Origin: Prevotella sp.
GTDB taxonomy: Bacteria; Bacteroidota; Bacteroidia; Bacteroidales; Bacteroidaceae
Length of the DNA stretch: 64,000 bases
Reading direction: 5' to 3'
Assembly: GCA_017557405.1 (NCBI GenBank)
Contig: JAFYYV010000001.1
Span: 1-64,000, forward strand
The position numbers and the translations under genes are program-made. Positions 8,765-18,366 of the stretch are shown here, piece after piece (within the stretch, counting starts at the first letter, position 1; each line of letters begins with the position of its first letter). The notes under the pieces were generated by a model, which was not told the origin of the DNA, ran no database searches, and saw nothing but the letters and a program-made list of their open reading frames with translations.

Positions 8765-9292
8765 ATGATTAGAATCATCATCATCGGATATATGGGTGCT
8801 GGAAAGACAACGGTCGGAAAAGCACTAGGCAAGGAACTGGGTGTTCCATTCTACGACCTCGATTGGTATATCGAGACGCGTATGCGCAAGACGGTGAAGC
8901 AGATTTTCGATGAACGCGGCGAGGAAGGATTCCGGAAGATGGAGTACAACATGCTTCATGAGGTGGCGGAGTTCGAGAATATCATCATTAGCTGTGGTGG
9001 AGGGACTCCCTGCTTCTTCGACAACATGGACTACATGAACCAACAAGGGGAAACCATCTACCTGAAAGCCACGCCCGAAGTGCTCTATGGGCACCTCAGA
9101 ATGGGCAAGGGTGTCCGCCCTCTGCTGCTGAACAAGACGCCCGAAGAGATGCAGACTTTCATCCGCGAGCAACTTGCCTACCGCGAACCTTTCTACGAAA
9201 AGGCCAAGCATATACTCGACGTGAATCTAATGGATGATTACGAGAAAATCAAGATTACCACAGAGAAAATTAAAGAATTATTAAATCTGTAA
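8765..9292 (+). CDS. aroK: Shikimate kinase
   Basis: Phosphorylates shikimate in aromatic amino-acid synthesis. The P-loop GYMGAGKTT is at residues 8-16, the shikimate-binding DLD lies near residue 31, and the second nucleotide and substrate motifs are SCGGGTP and RPLL. The 175-residue length is typical. The stop TAA at 9290-9292 is followed after a single codon, in the same reading frame, by the ATG of the CotH gene, so nothing upstream can extend the next protein. Confidence 0.95.
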   Translation: MIRIIIIGYMGAGKTTVGKALGKELGVPFYDLDWYIETRMRKTVKQIFDERGEEGFRKMEYNMLHEVAEFENIIISCGGGTPCFFDNMDYMNQQGETIYLKATPEVLYGHLRMGKGVRPLLLNKTPEEMQTFIREQLAYREPFYEKAKHILDVNLMDDYEKIKITTEKIKELLNL

Positions 9293-9295
9293 ATT

Positions 9296-12200
9296 ATGAC
9301 TACAAGTATCCTCAGCTTTGCTATTGTCATTAACGAACTAATGGCTGCAAATGCAGGCTCTGTGATGAGTCCAGCCATTAATTTCGACAGTTGGATTGAG
9401 CTCTACAACCCCACAGAACAGGTCATCGACCTCGGGGGTATGTACCTAAGTGATGACCCTAATAACCTGACGCGTTGGCAGATGCCCTCCGACATGGGCT
9501 CTATTCCTGCCAATGGCTACAAAGTGATATGGCTCGGGTCAAATGACATCAAACTCGGAAGGAATTTAACCGATGTAGGTAAATATCAGGCCACCTTCAA
9601 ACTTGATTGTGACGGCGGCAGTATTTACCTCAGCGACCAGAGCGGAAATCTTATCACCAGCGAAGACTATCCAGAAGCCATGAGCCGCACCGCTTGGGCT
9701 CGTACTACCGACGGCGGTGACGAGTGGGGCTGGACTGCTGATGCAACGCCTGGTGCAAGTAACGCTACAGCAGTTTTTGCTGAGGAACGTTTAGCCGCAC
9801 CCGCCGTCGACAAAGGTAGTCAACTTTTCTCGAGTTCCTTAAACGTAAGAGTCACTATTCCTGAAGGTGCCACGCTGATGTACACTACAGATGGTAGCTT
9901 ACCCAAGATTAATCCAAACTATGTAAAAAACGGCAATTGCGAGGGCACAGACGCGACCTGCTTCGGCAGTAAAGACAGCAATAGCAACACCATTGGGTAT
10001 ACTATTACACCTGAAGTAGGTGTCGACAACTCACGTGGAATCAAGGTCTATGCTGCGAAAAGAACTTCCAGCGCCCAGTTTTTCGTCTATACCCCCAACC
10101 ACACATGGCAATCTGGCGAGAAATACCGCTTTCGCATGAAAGTGCGCGCCGACAGAGAGGCATCCATCGCAGCCTATGCCTATAAGACTCCTGGCAACAA
10201 GATTTCCAACATGAGGGACTATACTATGCTGAAAGGTAGTAGTTACACTGTGAACACAGAGTGGACAGAAATTAGTTATGAAGGCACGGTTACCTCAAAT
10301 CAGTCTGGTAATTCTACGCTACAAACAATCGCTTTTAACTTAACTAACAACAATCGTAATTATGATATTAACTTCTATTTCGATGATATTTCGTGGGAAA
10401 CTCTCTTAAGCTACGAGAGCGAGGACGGCCAATTCAATCTCACTGAAACCACCAACCTCACCTGCCGCCTTTTTCAGGATGGTTTCTTGCCTAGCGTACC
10501 TGTTACACGCAGTTATATTAAGACCAGCAACAATTATACACTACCTATCATCTCGATAGTCGGTGACACAAAGTACTTCACCGACTCAAAGATTGGTTTC
10601 GATTGTGATGGTGACGGCTCAAATGGTATAACTGGTAATGGTCAAAACTCACCCAAGAACTATAATCAAGACTGGGATCGTCCTGTAAACTTCAGTTATC
10701 TGAGTCCCGAGGGTGAGATGCTCTTTAACCAAGACGTCAACATCAAGTCATCAGGCGGTTATACACGTACACAATCATACCGCTCTTTCAAACTGAAAGC
10801 AAACAAAGTGTTCGACGGGCAGAACCGCTACGATTATTCGTTCTTCCCTCAGAAACCCTATATTCGCAGCAAAACACTACTTATCCGTAACGGTGGTAAT
10901 GACATCTGGAGGCATAATGCACGCTTCATAGACCCTGCTTTGGAGACTATTATCCAGCGCTCAGGTATTGATGTCGATGTTCAATCCTACGTGCCCGTCA
11001 TAGAATATGTGAATGGTCAACTGCGCGGTGTCTTCAACTTGCGTGAACCCAACAATGACGATTTTGCTTACGCTAACTGGGGGTATGACGACGAGGAACT
11101 CGATCATTTCGAAAACCTTGAGATGAAGAAAGGCGACAACGTTGCCATTAACCGTATCTTTGAACTGGCCAAAAACATTAATACCAATGGTGCTTACGAC
11201 GAGCTGAAGACATTGCTCGATATCGACGAGTACACCAACTATATGGCCGCCACCCTTTTCCTCTACAACGATGACTGGCCCGACAACAACATCAAGGCAT
11301 ATCGTAGCCGTAACGATGGCCGTTATCGCTTCGTCAGCTACGACCTCGACTATGCTTTCAAAGGATGTTGGGCAACTGCGGCACAAAACCCGAGTTATGA
11401 CAATCCCTTTACTAACTTCGAAAGATTCAAAGATGACAATGGTCCGAAGAGAAATAACCACCCTATAGTTTATAATAAAGAGTTTGTAAACCTCTTCCTC
11501 GACCTACTCAACCACGACGGCTATCGCCGTAAGTTTATCGACACTTTCTGTTTGATGGGTGGTAGTGTATTTGAGCCAACACATGCCAACGCCATTGTCG
11601 ACGAGCTATTGGCAAAGGTAAAACCCATGTGTGATTTAATGAAGCAACAAAATATCAGCTCTGGACACAATCCCGAATCTTCTGCCAACACTATTAAGAC
11701 CAATCTGGCAGGACGATCGCAGTTAATGGCTGATTACATGAAGGAATTCTCTTACTTGCAACTCAGTAGTATCAACTACCAGAGTGTCACGCTGAATACA
11801 GATGCCGAGGGTGCTCGTCTTTTTATCAACGACATCAATGTACCCTATGATGACTTCAACGGTCACCTCTTTGCACCTGTCACACTCCGCGCCGAGGCTC
11901 CTGCCGGCTATAGCTTCGCTGGTTGGAAACAGGGAGAAACCATTGTGAGCAACAATATCGAGATGAACCTACCAGCAGATGCTACTGTCAGCCTTACCGC
12001 TACTTTCATTCCTCTTGCAGATAACGATCTGCCACCCGTTCGCATCAACGAAGTGAGTGCTGCAAATAGCATTTACGTCAATGAGTATTTCAAGCGCAAC
12101 GACTGGGTTGAATTGTACAATACCACTTCTGCTCCCATCAATGTTCAAGGAATGTATCTCTCTGACAACATAGACAAACCACATAAATACCAGATCTCTG

Positions 12201-12700
12201 CTGCTCCAAATGCCACAGAGAGCACTACCATCCCACCATATGGTTATCTTGTTGTCTGGTGCGACAAACTTGAACCGGAGTCACAACTTCACACTTCGTT
12301 CAAATTGGGTGCCGAAGGCGGCGACGTGCTACTTACTGCCAGTGACGACTCATGGAGTGACCGTCTCACTTATGCAGAACACAAGAGCGATGAAACAGTG
12401 GGACGCTATCCCGACGGAGGTGATATGGTCTTCATTATGAATATGCCTACCATTGAGAAGGCTAATATGATAAGCAGTTATTCCATCTCCGTAGAACAGC
12501 CTGAACCAGAGGTCATCATACCCGGCGACGTGAATGGCGACGGCAATGTGGACATTGTTGACGTAACTTGCATCACTAGCTACATCCTTGGAAACATTCC
12601 TACTCCGTTCATTGAGAAGGCGGCCGACTTGAATCACGACAATGAAATCAATATCATTGACGTGACAGCAGTCACAGCAATCATCTTATCCTCAAATTAA
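9296..12700 (+). CDS. CotH-kinase / lamin-tail / dockerin protein
   Basis: A 1134-residue multidomain protein. In order: a lamin-tail domain (about 10-140, INELMAANAG), a chitobiase-C-type repeat starting near 175 (LMYTTDGSLP) interrupted by a CBM4/9-like beta-sandwich (about 209-370) and resuming at SEDGQFNLTE, a CotH-type protein-kinase-like domain (about 400-830; GVFNLREPNN, SYDLDYAFKG), an InlB-type beta repeat (about 840-900), a second lamin-tail domain (about 915-1060) and a C-terminal type I dockerin-like pair (GDVNGDGNVDIVDVT, DLNHDNEINIIDVT). The layout is that of a surface protein, yet no clear signal peptide is present: MTTSILSFA runs straight into the first domain. It sits inside a housekeeping run, 3 bp after aroK and 13 bp before speA. 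No cohesin is seen. Confidence 0.82.
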   Translation: MTTSILSFAIVINELMAANAGSVMSPAINFDSWIELYNPTEQVIDLGGMYLSDDPNNLTRWQMPSDMGSIPANGYKVIWLGSNDIKLGRNLTDVGKYQATFKLDCDGGSIYLSDQSGNLITSEDYPEAMSRTAWARTTDGGDEWGWTADATPGASNATAVFAEERLAAPAVDKGSQLFSSSLNVRVTIPEGATLMYTTDGSLPKINPNYVKNGNCEGTDATCFGSKDSNSNTIGYTITPEVGVDNSRGIKVYAAKRTSSAQFFVYTPNHTWQSGEKYRFRMKVRADREASIAAYAYKTPGNKISNMRDYTMLKGSSYTVNTEWTEISYEGTVTSNQSGNSTLQTIAFNLTNNNRNYDINFYFDDISWETLLSYESEDGQFNLTETTNLTCRLFQDGFLPSVPVTRSYIKTSNNYTLPIISIVGDTKYFTDSKIGFDCDGDGSNGITGNGQNSPKNYNQDWDRPVNFSYLSPEGEMLFNQDVNIKSSGGYTRTQSYRSFKLKANKVFDGQNRYDYSFFPQKPYIRSKTLLIRNGGNDIWRHNARFIDPALETIIQRSGIDVDVQSYVPVIEYVNGQLRGVFNLREPNNDDFAYANWGYDDEELDHFENLEMKKGDNVAINRIFELAKNINTNGAYDELKTLLDIDEYTNYMAATLFLYNDDWPDNNIKAYRSRNDGRYRFVSYDLDYAFKGCWATAAQNPSYDNPFTNFERFKDDNGPKRNNHPIVYNKEFVNLFLDLLNHDGYRRKFIDTFCLMGGSVFEPTHANAIVDELLAKVKPMCDLMKQQNISSGHNPESSANTIKTNLAGRSQLMADYMKEFSYLQLSSINYQSVTLNTDAEGARLFINDINVPYDDFNGHLFAPVTLRAEAPAGYSFAGWKQGETIVSNNIEMNLPADATVSLTATFIPLADNDLPPVRINEVSAANSIYVNEYFKRNDWVELYNTTSAPINVQGMYLSDNIDKPHKYQISAAPNATESTTIPPYGYLVVWCDKLEPESQLHTSFKLGAEGGDVLLTASDDSWSDRLTYAEHKSDETVGRYPDGGDMVFIMNMPTIEKANMISSYSISVEQPEPEVIIPGDVNGDGNVDIVDVTCITSYILGNIPTPFIEKAADLNHDNEINIIDVTAVTAIILSSN

Positions 12701-12713
12701 AGTATCTGACCAT

Positions 12714-14606
12714 ATGAAGAGATGGACCATTGAAGATTCGAAGGAGCTCTACAACATCAACGGATGGGGCACTTCCTATTTTGGCGTCAACCCAAAAGGC
12801 GACGTTTATGTGACTCCTTGCAAGGACAACACTCAGATTGACTTGCGCGAAGTGATGGACGAACTTGCCTTGCGTGATGTGACTCCACCTGTGTTGCTTC
12901 GATTCCCCGACATTCTTGACAACCGAATCGAAAAGACTTGGAGTTGTTTCAAGAAAGCGGCAGCGGAATATGACTATAAAGGTGAGAATTACGTGGTCTA
13001 TCCTATCAAGGTGAATCAGATGCAACCTGTGGTCGAGGAGATTATCTCTCACGGTCGCAAGTTCAACCTTGGGTTGGAGGCTGGTTCGAAGCCTGAACTG
13101 CATGCGGTGATTGCTGTGCAGTGCCAAAGCGACTCCATCATCATCTGTAATGGCTACAAAGACGACAATTACATTGAATTGGCGTTGCTAGCGCAGAAGA
13201 TGGGAAAACGCATCTTCATTGTGGTGGAGAAACTCAACGAATTGGACATCATCGCCCGTAAGGCCAAGAAACTGAATGTCAGACCCAACATCGGCATTCG
13301 CATCAAGTTGGCCAGCAGCGGTAGTGGAAAATGGGAAGAGAGTGGTGGCGACGCCTCGAAGTTTGGTTTGACCAGCGCTGAATTGCTTGAAGCCCTTGAG
13401 TTGCTCGACAAGAAGAACATGCGCGACTGCCTCCGACTGATTCATTTCCATATTGGCTCGCAGATAACCAAGATACGCCGCATTCAAACAGCATTGCGCG
13501 AAGCCTCTCAATTCTACATCCAACTGCACAAGATGGGTTACAACGTTGACTTCGTGGATTGCGGTGGTGGATTGGGCGTTGACTACGATGGCACTCGTTC
13601 GCCAACAAGTGAGAGTTCGGTGAACTATTCTATACAAGAATATGTCAACGATTGCCTTTATGCTTTCATCGATGCTGCCAACAAGAACGGTCTTCCCCAC
13701 CCCAACATCATCACTGAAAGCGGACGCTCGCTGGCCGCCCACCATTCCGTGTTGGTCATCGATGTGCTTGAAACGGCTTCTCTTCCTGAGATGCCTGAAG
13801 AGTTCGAACCCGACGAGAACAGCCATCAGTTGGTGAGGGACCTTTATGAGATTTGGGACAACTTGTCGCCGCGCAACGTGCTCGAAGACTGGCACGACGC
13901 CGAGCAGATTCGCGAGGAAGTGCTCAATTTGTTCGCTTTGGGTATGGTGGACTTGAAGACCCGCGCTGAGATAGAGGCCATGTATTGGAGCGTTTGCCAC
14001 GAAATCAATGCGTTGGCCAAGAATCTGAAGCATATCCCCGAGGAGTTGATGAACATCGACAAACTATTGGCAGACAAGTATTTCTGCAACTTCTCGCTCT
14101 TCCAAAGCCTGCCCGACCTATGGGCCATCGACCAGATGTTCCCCATTATGCCGTTGCAAAGGCTCGACGAACGTCCTACTCGCAACGCTACGTTGCAAGA
14201 CATCACTTGCGACTCTGACGGAAAAATTGTCAACTTTGTGACCAATCGCCACAACTCGCACTCTCTCCCCGTGCACCCCTTGCGTTCGGGCGAGCACTAT
14301 TATCTAGGTGTTTTCCTCGTAGGAGCTTATCAGGAAATTCTCGGCGATTTGCACAACCTCTTTGGCGATACAAACGCTGTTCATGTCTCAGTGAAAGACG
14401 ACACTTACCACATCGACCAGATCATCGATGGTGAGACGGTAGCCGAGGTGCTCGACTACGTGCAATACCAACCCAAGAAGCTGGTTCGTCAACTGGAGGT
14501 GTGGGTGGCCAAGAGTGTCAAGCAAGGCAAAATCTCACTCGAAGAAGGCAAGGAGTTCCTCAGCAACTATCGCTCCGGACTCTATGGTTACACCTATTTG
14601 GAATAG
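12714..14606 (+). CDS. speA: Biosynthetic arginine decarboxylase
   Basis: Pyridoxal-phosphate enzyme turning arginine into agmatine for polyamine synthesis. It is an alanine-racemase-fold decarboxylase of the SpeA type, 630 residues, close to the family's usual 630-660. The PLP lysine is Lys99 in YPIKVNQ. The glycine-rich phosphate motif is DCGGGLGVDYDG, and the later ESGRSLAAHHS segment is typical. Agmatine deiminase and carbamoylputrescine amidase genes are not in the window. argB follows 32 bp downstream. Confidence 0.95.
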   Translation: MKRWTIEDSKELYNINGWGTSYFGVNPKGDVYVTPCKDNTQIDLREVMDELALRDVTPPVLLRFPDILDNRIEKTWSCFKKAAAEYDYKGENYVVYPIKVNQMQPVVEEIISHGRKFNLGLEAGSKPELHAVIAVQCQSDSIIICNGYKDDNYIELALLAQKMGKRIFIVVEKLNELDIIARKAKKLNVRPNIGIRIKLASSGSGKWEESGGDASKFGLTSAELLEALELLDKKNMRDCLRLIHFHIGSQITKIRRIQTALREASQFYIQLHKMGYNVDFVDCGGGLGVDYDGTRSPTSESSVNYSIQEYVNDCLYAFIDAANKNGLPHPNIITESGRSLAAHHSVLVIDVLETASLPEMPEEFEPDENSHQLVRDLYEIWDNLSPRNVLEDWHDAEQIREEVLNLFALGMVDLKTRAEIEAMYWSVCHEINALAKNLKHIPEELMNIDKLLADKYFCNFSLFQSLPDLWAIDQMFPIMPLQRLDERPTRNATLQDITCDSDGKIVNFVTNRHNSHSLPVHPLRSGEHYYLGVFLVGAYQEILGDLHNLFGDTNAVHVSVKDDTYHIDQIIDGETVAEVLDYVQYQPKKLVRQLEVWVAKSVKQGKISLEEGKEFLSNYRSGLYGYTYLE

Positions 14607-14638
14607 AATCTATCGGATTTCCATATCACAAAAAAGAA

Positions 14639-15418
14639 ATGATGAAAGAGCCTTTGACAATCGTGAAAGTGGGCGGTGCCGTTGTAGAAGACGAAGGGCA
14701 ACTTGCCCAGTTGCTGAAGGATTTTTCCGCTATTCCGGGTCGTAAAGTATTGGTGCATGGTGGTGGTCGCAGGGCTACGCGAGTGGCTGAGAAACTGGGC
14801 ATTGAGACTCAGATGGTGAACGGACGTCGCATCACTGATGCGCAAATGCTCGAAGTGGTCACGATGGTCTATGGCGGCTTGGTCAACAAGAACCTTGTGG
14901 CACGTTTGCAAGCCCACGGCGTGAATGCACTGGGGTTGACAGGAGCCGACATCGATGTGATTCGTTCCCACAAACGCCCACTGAAGAATGGAGTTGACTA
15001 TGGTTTTGTGGGCGACGTGGATCGTGCTGATGGTCAGATGTTGCAAACGCTCATAGAGGCTGGAATCACACCCGTTATGGCGCCTCTCACCCACGATGGA
15101 CAAGGCAGTATCCTCAACACTAATGCCGATACTATAGCCTCGGAAACAGCCAAAGCATTAGCTCCCTTCTACGATGTTACCCTTATCTTCTCGTTCGAGA
15201 AGCGAGGAGTGTTGTCCAATCCTGACGATGACAATAGTGTGATTCCCGTTATCACACGCCCGCTCTTCAACCAGTATGTCGCCGATGGCGTCATCTCGGG
15301 CGGTATGATTCCCAAGATTGAGAACGCTTTGACTGCTGTTGATGCTGGTGTTTCACGAGTGGTTATCACCCTTGCTACCGCTCTCGATGGAAACCATGGA
15401 ACGGTCATTCATGCTTAG
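14639..15418 (+). CDS. argB: N-acetylglutamate kinase (or N-succinylglutamate kinase)
   Basis: Second step of arginine synthesis: phosphorylates an N-acylated glutamate. Amino-acid-kinase fold, with the phosphate-binding lysine in KVGGAVV, the glycine loop VHGGGRRAT, the substrate segment GLTGADIDVI and the late GGMIPKIENA motif. The start is one of two adjacent ATGs at 14639 and 14642, giving about 258 residues, normal for ArgB; the open frame extends upstream only by overlapping speA. Some Bacteroidetes make arginine through N-succinylornithine, so the acyl group may be succinyl; the sequence alone does not settle it. Confidence 0.92.
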   Translation: MMKEPLTIVKVGGAVVEDEGQLAQLLKDFSAIPGRKVLVHGGGRRATRVAEKLGIETQMVNGRRITDAQMLEVVTMVYGGLVNKNLVARLQAHGVNALGLTGADIDVIRSHKRPLKNGVDYGFVGDVDRADGQMLQTLIEAGITPVMAPLTHDGQGSILNTNADTIASETAKALAPFYDVTLIFSFEKRGVLSNPDDDNSVIPVITRPLFNQYVADGVISGGMIPKIENALTAVDAGVSRVVITLATALDGNHGTVIHA

Positions 15419-15451
15419 TCGACAATAAAGACAAAGTGTAAAATACAAGAT

Positions 15452-15479
15452 AATAGTCCTAACATCTGTTGGGACTATT
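15452..15479. terminator. Bidirectional terminator between argB and the methyltransferase
   Basis: AATAGTCC (15452-15459) pairs with GGACTATT (15472-15479). The inner bases AACA/TGTT extend the stem across a U-G pair to about 13 bp. TTATTTT follows on the plus strand, so it ends argB. The right arm contains the stop codon of the convergent methyltransferase (15475-15477), so the two genes share the hairpin. Confidence 0.8.
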
Positions 15480-16731
15480 TTATTTTCTTGCAAACTAACA
15501 AAATATGGTCGCCCTCACAAGTAGTAGTACCAAAGATATAGGTGTCGCCACCATCCTTCAAATGAAGGCGTTGCCGCAATTGGTCTGCGCTGAGAAGAAA
15601 ATTCCTTACGCTGATATTTGCGCGGTCTATTCCTTGTAAGGTCTGTCGAAGCGACTTCTTGTTCATCGTTGAAATGGAGAAAATCTGGAACTTGCGGCCA
15701 GGAAAATTCTCGATGAAATCGGGCGAAACGAAGAGATGACTGTTTTCCGCAATAGCCTTCACGCCAAATCTTTCGCATAGTTCGGCAAAGCAACCCGCCT
15801 TCATAATAGAAGCGTTGGGCTCATACAAGTAATCATTAACGATTAACAATTGCCCGCTCGGCCCGCAGGGACGCTTGCCAGAGCTAGAATTGACATTTTC
15901 CTGTTGTGGCCCAAAATTGTAAATTGTCAACTGTAAATTGTCAATTGAAAACAGCTCTTCATCATTAATACACACCAACCGCAAAGGAACTTTCATCTTG
16001 TCGGAAAGAATGAGCAGGAGCTCTTTGCATTCACCTCCAGTAGAGACGATACGTACTTCCGTATATTGGGCAGGAAGTTGGCGTACTGCCTCACGCCAAT
16101 CGAGCATAGGTGAGAGTTTCACCACGATGAAATCGGCCTTTTTCAACAATTCCTCACGCAAAGCCACCACATCGGGCGTACAATCACTAATGGCATAAGT
16201 CTTACCTCCGTGTTCGTTGCGACGTGCAGGGTCGAGATAAATGACACTCGCATGCTCTTGCATCTGATGCAAATATTCCACCCCATCTCCGCAAACCACC
16301 TCAGCCTGATGCAACCCCAATAGGTGGAAATTATGACGAGCAATGGCGCAAAGGTCCTCCTGTCGTTCCACATAAACCGCCCTTTTGAAATACTGTGCCA
16401 TGAACGAGAAATCCACACCGAATCCGCCCGTTAAGTCAATAAGCAAACCATCATCCGTTGAGGAAGGAAAAGTGGTTTTCATCTTTGCCGTCTGCTCACT
16501 GGAACATTGCTCCATAGAGAGATGAGGAGGATAGACCATCCCTTCCACAGCCGCCCACGAAGGCAGTTTGCGACGAGCCATCTGCCAACCTGCAATCTGT
16601 TGCAACGCCCACGACATGTCCACATCGGGATGTTTATCGGCCATGAATGCCAACAGGCGCACGTCGTCGGCTCTATGGTCGGCAACGAACGCCTGTGTTG
16701 CTTCGTCGTTCAGACGATGTTGTATGTCCAT
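15475..16731 (-). CDS. SAM-dependent methyltransferase, THUMP-like type
   Basis: A 418-residue class I methyltransferase of the type annotated with a THUMP-like C-terminal domain in Bacteroidetes; probably an RNA methyltransferase, target unknown. The SAM-binding motif is LIDLTGGFGVDFS near residue 98, and the catalytic-region motif is YLDPARRNE near residue 170, like RsmD-type DPP/DPAR loops. Residues about 261-300 are an insertion encoded by repeat-type DNA (see 15838-15950). The C-terminal end (TYIFGTTTCEGDHILLVCKK) is typical of the family. The start is 8 bp after the endonuclease stop on the same strand, so the two are likely co-transcribed. Confidence 0.8.
   Translation of the reverse strand: MDIQHRLNDEATQAFVADHRADDVRLLAFMADKHPDVDMSWALQQIAGWQMARRKLPSWAAVEGMVYPPHLSMEQCSSEQTAKMKTTFPSSTDDGLLIDLTGGFGVDFSFMAQYFKRAVYVERQEDLCAIARHNFHLLGLHQAEVVCGDGVEYLHQMQEHASVIYLDPARRNEHGGKTYAISDCTPDVVALREELLKKADFIVVKLSPMLDWREAVRQLPAQYTEVRIVSTGGECKELLLILSDKMKVPLRLVCINDEELFSIDNLQLTIYNFGPQQENVNSSSGKRPCGPSGQLLIVNDYLYEPNASIMKAGCFAELCERFGVKAIAENSHLFVSPDFIENFPGRKFQIFSISTMNKKSLRQTLQGIDRANISVRNFLLSADQLRQRLHLKDGGDTYIFGTTTCEGDHILLVCKKIK
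15838..15950. repeat. Repeat-flanked insertion inside the methyltransferase gene
   Basis: On the plus strand the left edge reads ATTAACGATTAACAATTG and the right edge, at 15920-15947, consists of AATTGTCAACTGTAAATTG-type words. The right edge reverse-complemented matches the left at about 13 of 18 positions, so the ends are imperfect inverted repeats around a GC-richer middle. The segment stays in frame, adding roughly 38 residues (SIDNLQLTIYNF through QLLIVND). The same word family occurs at 29356-29385. Confidence 0.6.
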
Positions 16732-16738
16732 TCAAAAA

Positions 16739-18265
16739 CTATTTGACCACGAATTTCTTGCCGTCGCGGATATATACTCCCTTAGGCAATTGGGTGGTTT
16801 TCACTTGCTGACCACGCAGGTTGTAAACGGTTTTCCCGTTCATACTCGCCCATTTCATCGAGACTATGCCCGTTGGGGGATCTGTCGGTTCCGAAGAAAT
16901 CGTGCGATAGTAGAGGACGACTGGACTAGCAAACGAGCCTGCATTGGCATATGTGGTAAAACGGGGCGCGTCCTTATTAAATAACAAGTAGCCTTTAGGA
17001 GTCTCCAAGGTATAGCCATCATCTGTACTGGAAATGGTCCATGTGGCAACCTCGGTATCGCTCCACGCCATAGTCTTCGTTGCTGTCGATGTGAGATATC
17101 CCTCGCTGCCCTTCAACGACCAGGCATCTTTTGAACCACCGAGTGTCAAGATGACCACCGACTCGCTGGGAGAAACAGCATCGTTGTCAATCGTTACATC
17201 CACGGGCAACATATACGTCTTTTCCAAAGCACCCATTGCAACACTTTTGGCCTCGTTCACAACGATATATTCATAGCCAGCCTTCACTTGCCCATTGGTA
17301 GTCACCTTCACGAAATCGCCTGTGCCAGGAGTCGGATCGGGCGTATCGGGATCTGGGTCATCTGGGTCAGGATCGTCTGGATCGGGATCATCGGGTATTG
17401 TTCCATCGTAGTTGTCATAAGAGAACGCCTGGTCTTTCTTGCTTCCCCACACATACTCCTCCAATCCTGGATAGTCGACAAAGGGATTGCGATTGCCTTG
17501 CACGTCCTTCTGGTAGACTGCATTATTACGGGCAATCTCCACATCATCGACAGGGTCTTCTTTCGACCACTTCATCAGCATGTTGAGATACCACGTGGTG
17601 AAAGCAGGATAGGTAGTGCCGTTGAAAACGTTGCTAGCTGTAGCGTTGCCGTTCCACTTGTTCACAACATTCTCGTAGCACGTGGCCATGTAGAAATAGA
17701 TGCGAGCCATATCACCCTTGATTTCATCGTTGGGCTCGAAAACCTGACCACTATATCCGCTGACCGAACAACTACCCAATTTGCAATAATTGTTCTTCGA
17801 CTTATATGTTGCAGTTCCCACCTCTGCCAACGGATAGTTGCTACGGCGGTTATTGACATAGCCGTCAGTGGGCAATACGTGCACAATGTCGGCCTTGATG
17901 ATGCCTGCATCTGCGTAACTTTCGAACCAACTTTGTGGCACCGAATGCTCGCGGTTGTAGCAGTCACCCTCTTGACTATACGACCCAGCTTTGTCTTTCA
18001 CGTGGGTGTAGTTTGTGGCGTTTGAATACCAGTCGCGCACTTTGCCATCGGCTCGTGTGTCGGTCTTCTTGTATGCTTCATATAGACCGTCGTAGCCGAT
18101 GTTTCTGTGACTATAAATGATGTTATGCATCGCCGTCTTCAGCGCCTGGCCTTTCTTTCCGTTGGCAGCCTTGTAATAGTCTTTGCTGCCATTGGGTCCT
18201 TGCGCCCATGCTGTGGACGTAGCCAGCACCAGAGCCAGAGCTATCAAGATATTTCTTCTTTTCAT
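16739..18265 (-). CDS. Secreted endonuclease I with accessory module and sorting tail
   Basis: A 508-residue extracellular or surface DNase/RNase of the endonuclease I family. Signal peptide 1-21 (to AWAQ). The nuclease domain (about 25-280) has the metal and His motif YNREHSVPQSWF (His107) and HVLPTDGYVNNRRSN, both intact. A Pro-Asp linker (DPDPDDPDPD repeats) joins it to a beta-rich module (about 315-460) that recurs in other secreted proteins of this window. The last 40 residues are a sorting-type tail (VYNLRGQQV, KGVYIRDGKKFVVK). The likely role is scavenging nucleic acid or cutting biofilm DNA. It has its own promoter at 18310-18341. Confidence 0.9.
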   Translation of the reverse strand: MKRRNILIALALVLATSTAWAQGPNGSKDYYKAANGKKGQALKTAMHNIIYSHRNIGYDGLYEAYKKTDTRADGKVRDWYSNATNYTHVKDKAGSYSQEGDCYNREHSVPQSWFESYADAGIIKADIVHVLPTDGYVNNRRSNYPLAEVGTATYKSKNNYCKLGSCSVSGYSGQVFEPNDEIKGDMARIYFYMATCYENVVNKWNGNATASNVFNGTTYPAFTTWYLNMLMKWSKEDPVDDVEIARNNAVYQKDVQGNRNPFVDYPGLEEYVWGSKKDQAFSYDNYDGTIPDDPDPDDPDPDDPDPDTPDPTPGTGDFVKVTTNGQVKAGYEYIVVNEAKSVAMGALEKTYMLPVDVTIDNDAVSPSESVVILTLGGSKDAWSLKGSEGYLTSTATKTMAWSDTEVATWTISSTDDGYTLETPKGYLLFNKDAPRFTTYANAGSFASPVVLYYRTISSEPTDPPTGIVSMKWASMNGKTVYNLRGQQVKTTQLPKGVYIRDGKKFVVK

Positions 18266-18309
18266 AATCTTCGGTTTTTTAGTTCATACATAGTGATGTT
18301 ATCTGCCTG

Positions 18310-18341
18310 CAAAGATACATCATTTCGGAGATAAAAGCAAA
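18310..18341 (-). promoter_or_regulatory. Promoter of the endonuclease gene
   Basis: On the minus strand TTTG (18341-18338), 20 nt, then TATCTTTG (18317-18310): a full match to the Bacteroidetes consensus. The 5' leader would be about 40 nt. Confidence 0.75.
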
Positions 18342-18366
18342 TAACGACGATAAAAAAAACAATTAT

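Noticed and set aside
12500-12700. Cellulosome component because of the dockerin-like end
   Set aside because: No cohesin-bearing scaffoldin is seen, and similar repeats are common in Prevotella secreted proteins without cellulosomes.
14501-14638. Longer argB start overlapping speA
   Set aside because: The extension is the speA tail read in another frame and has no ArgB similarity; the ATGs at 14639 and 14642 fit the family.
17288-18025. A 245-residue plus-strand open frame over the endonuclease gene
   Set aside because: It is the complement of a clear endonuclease I with intact motifs.
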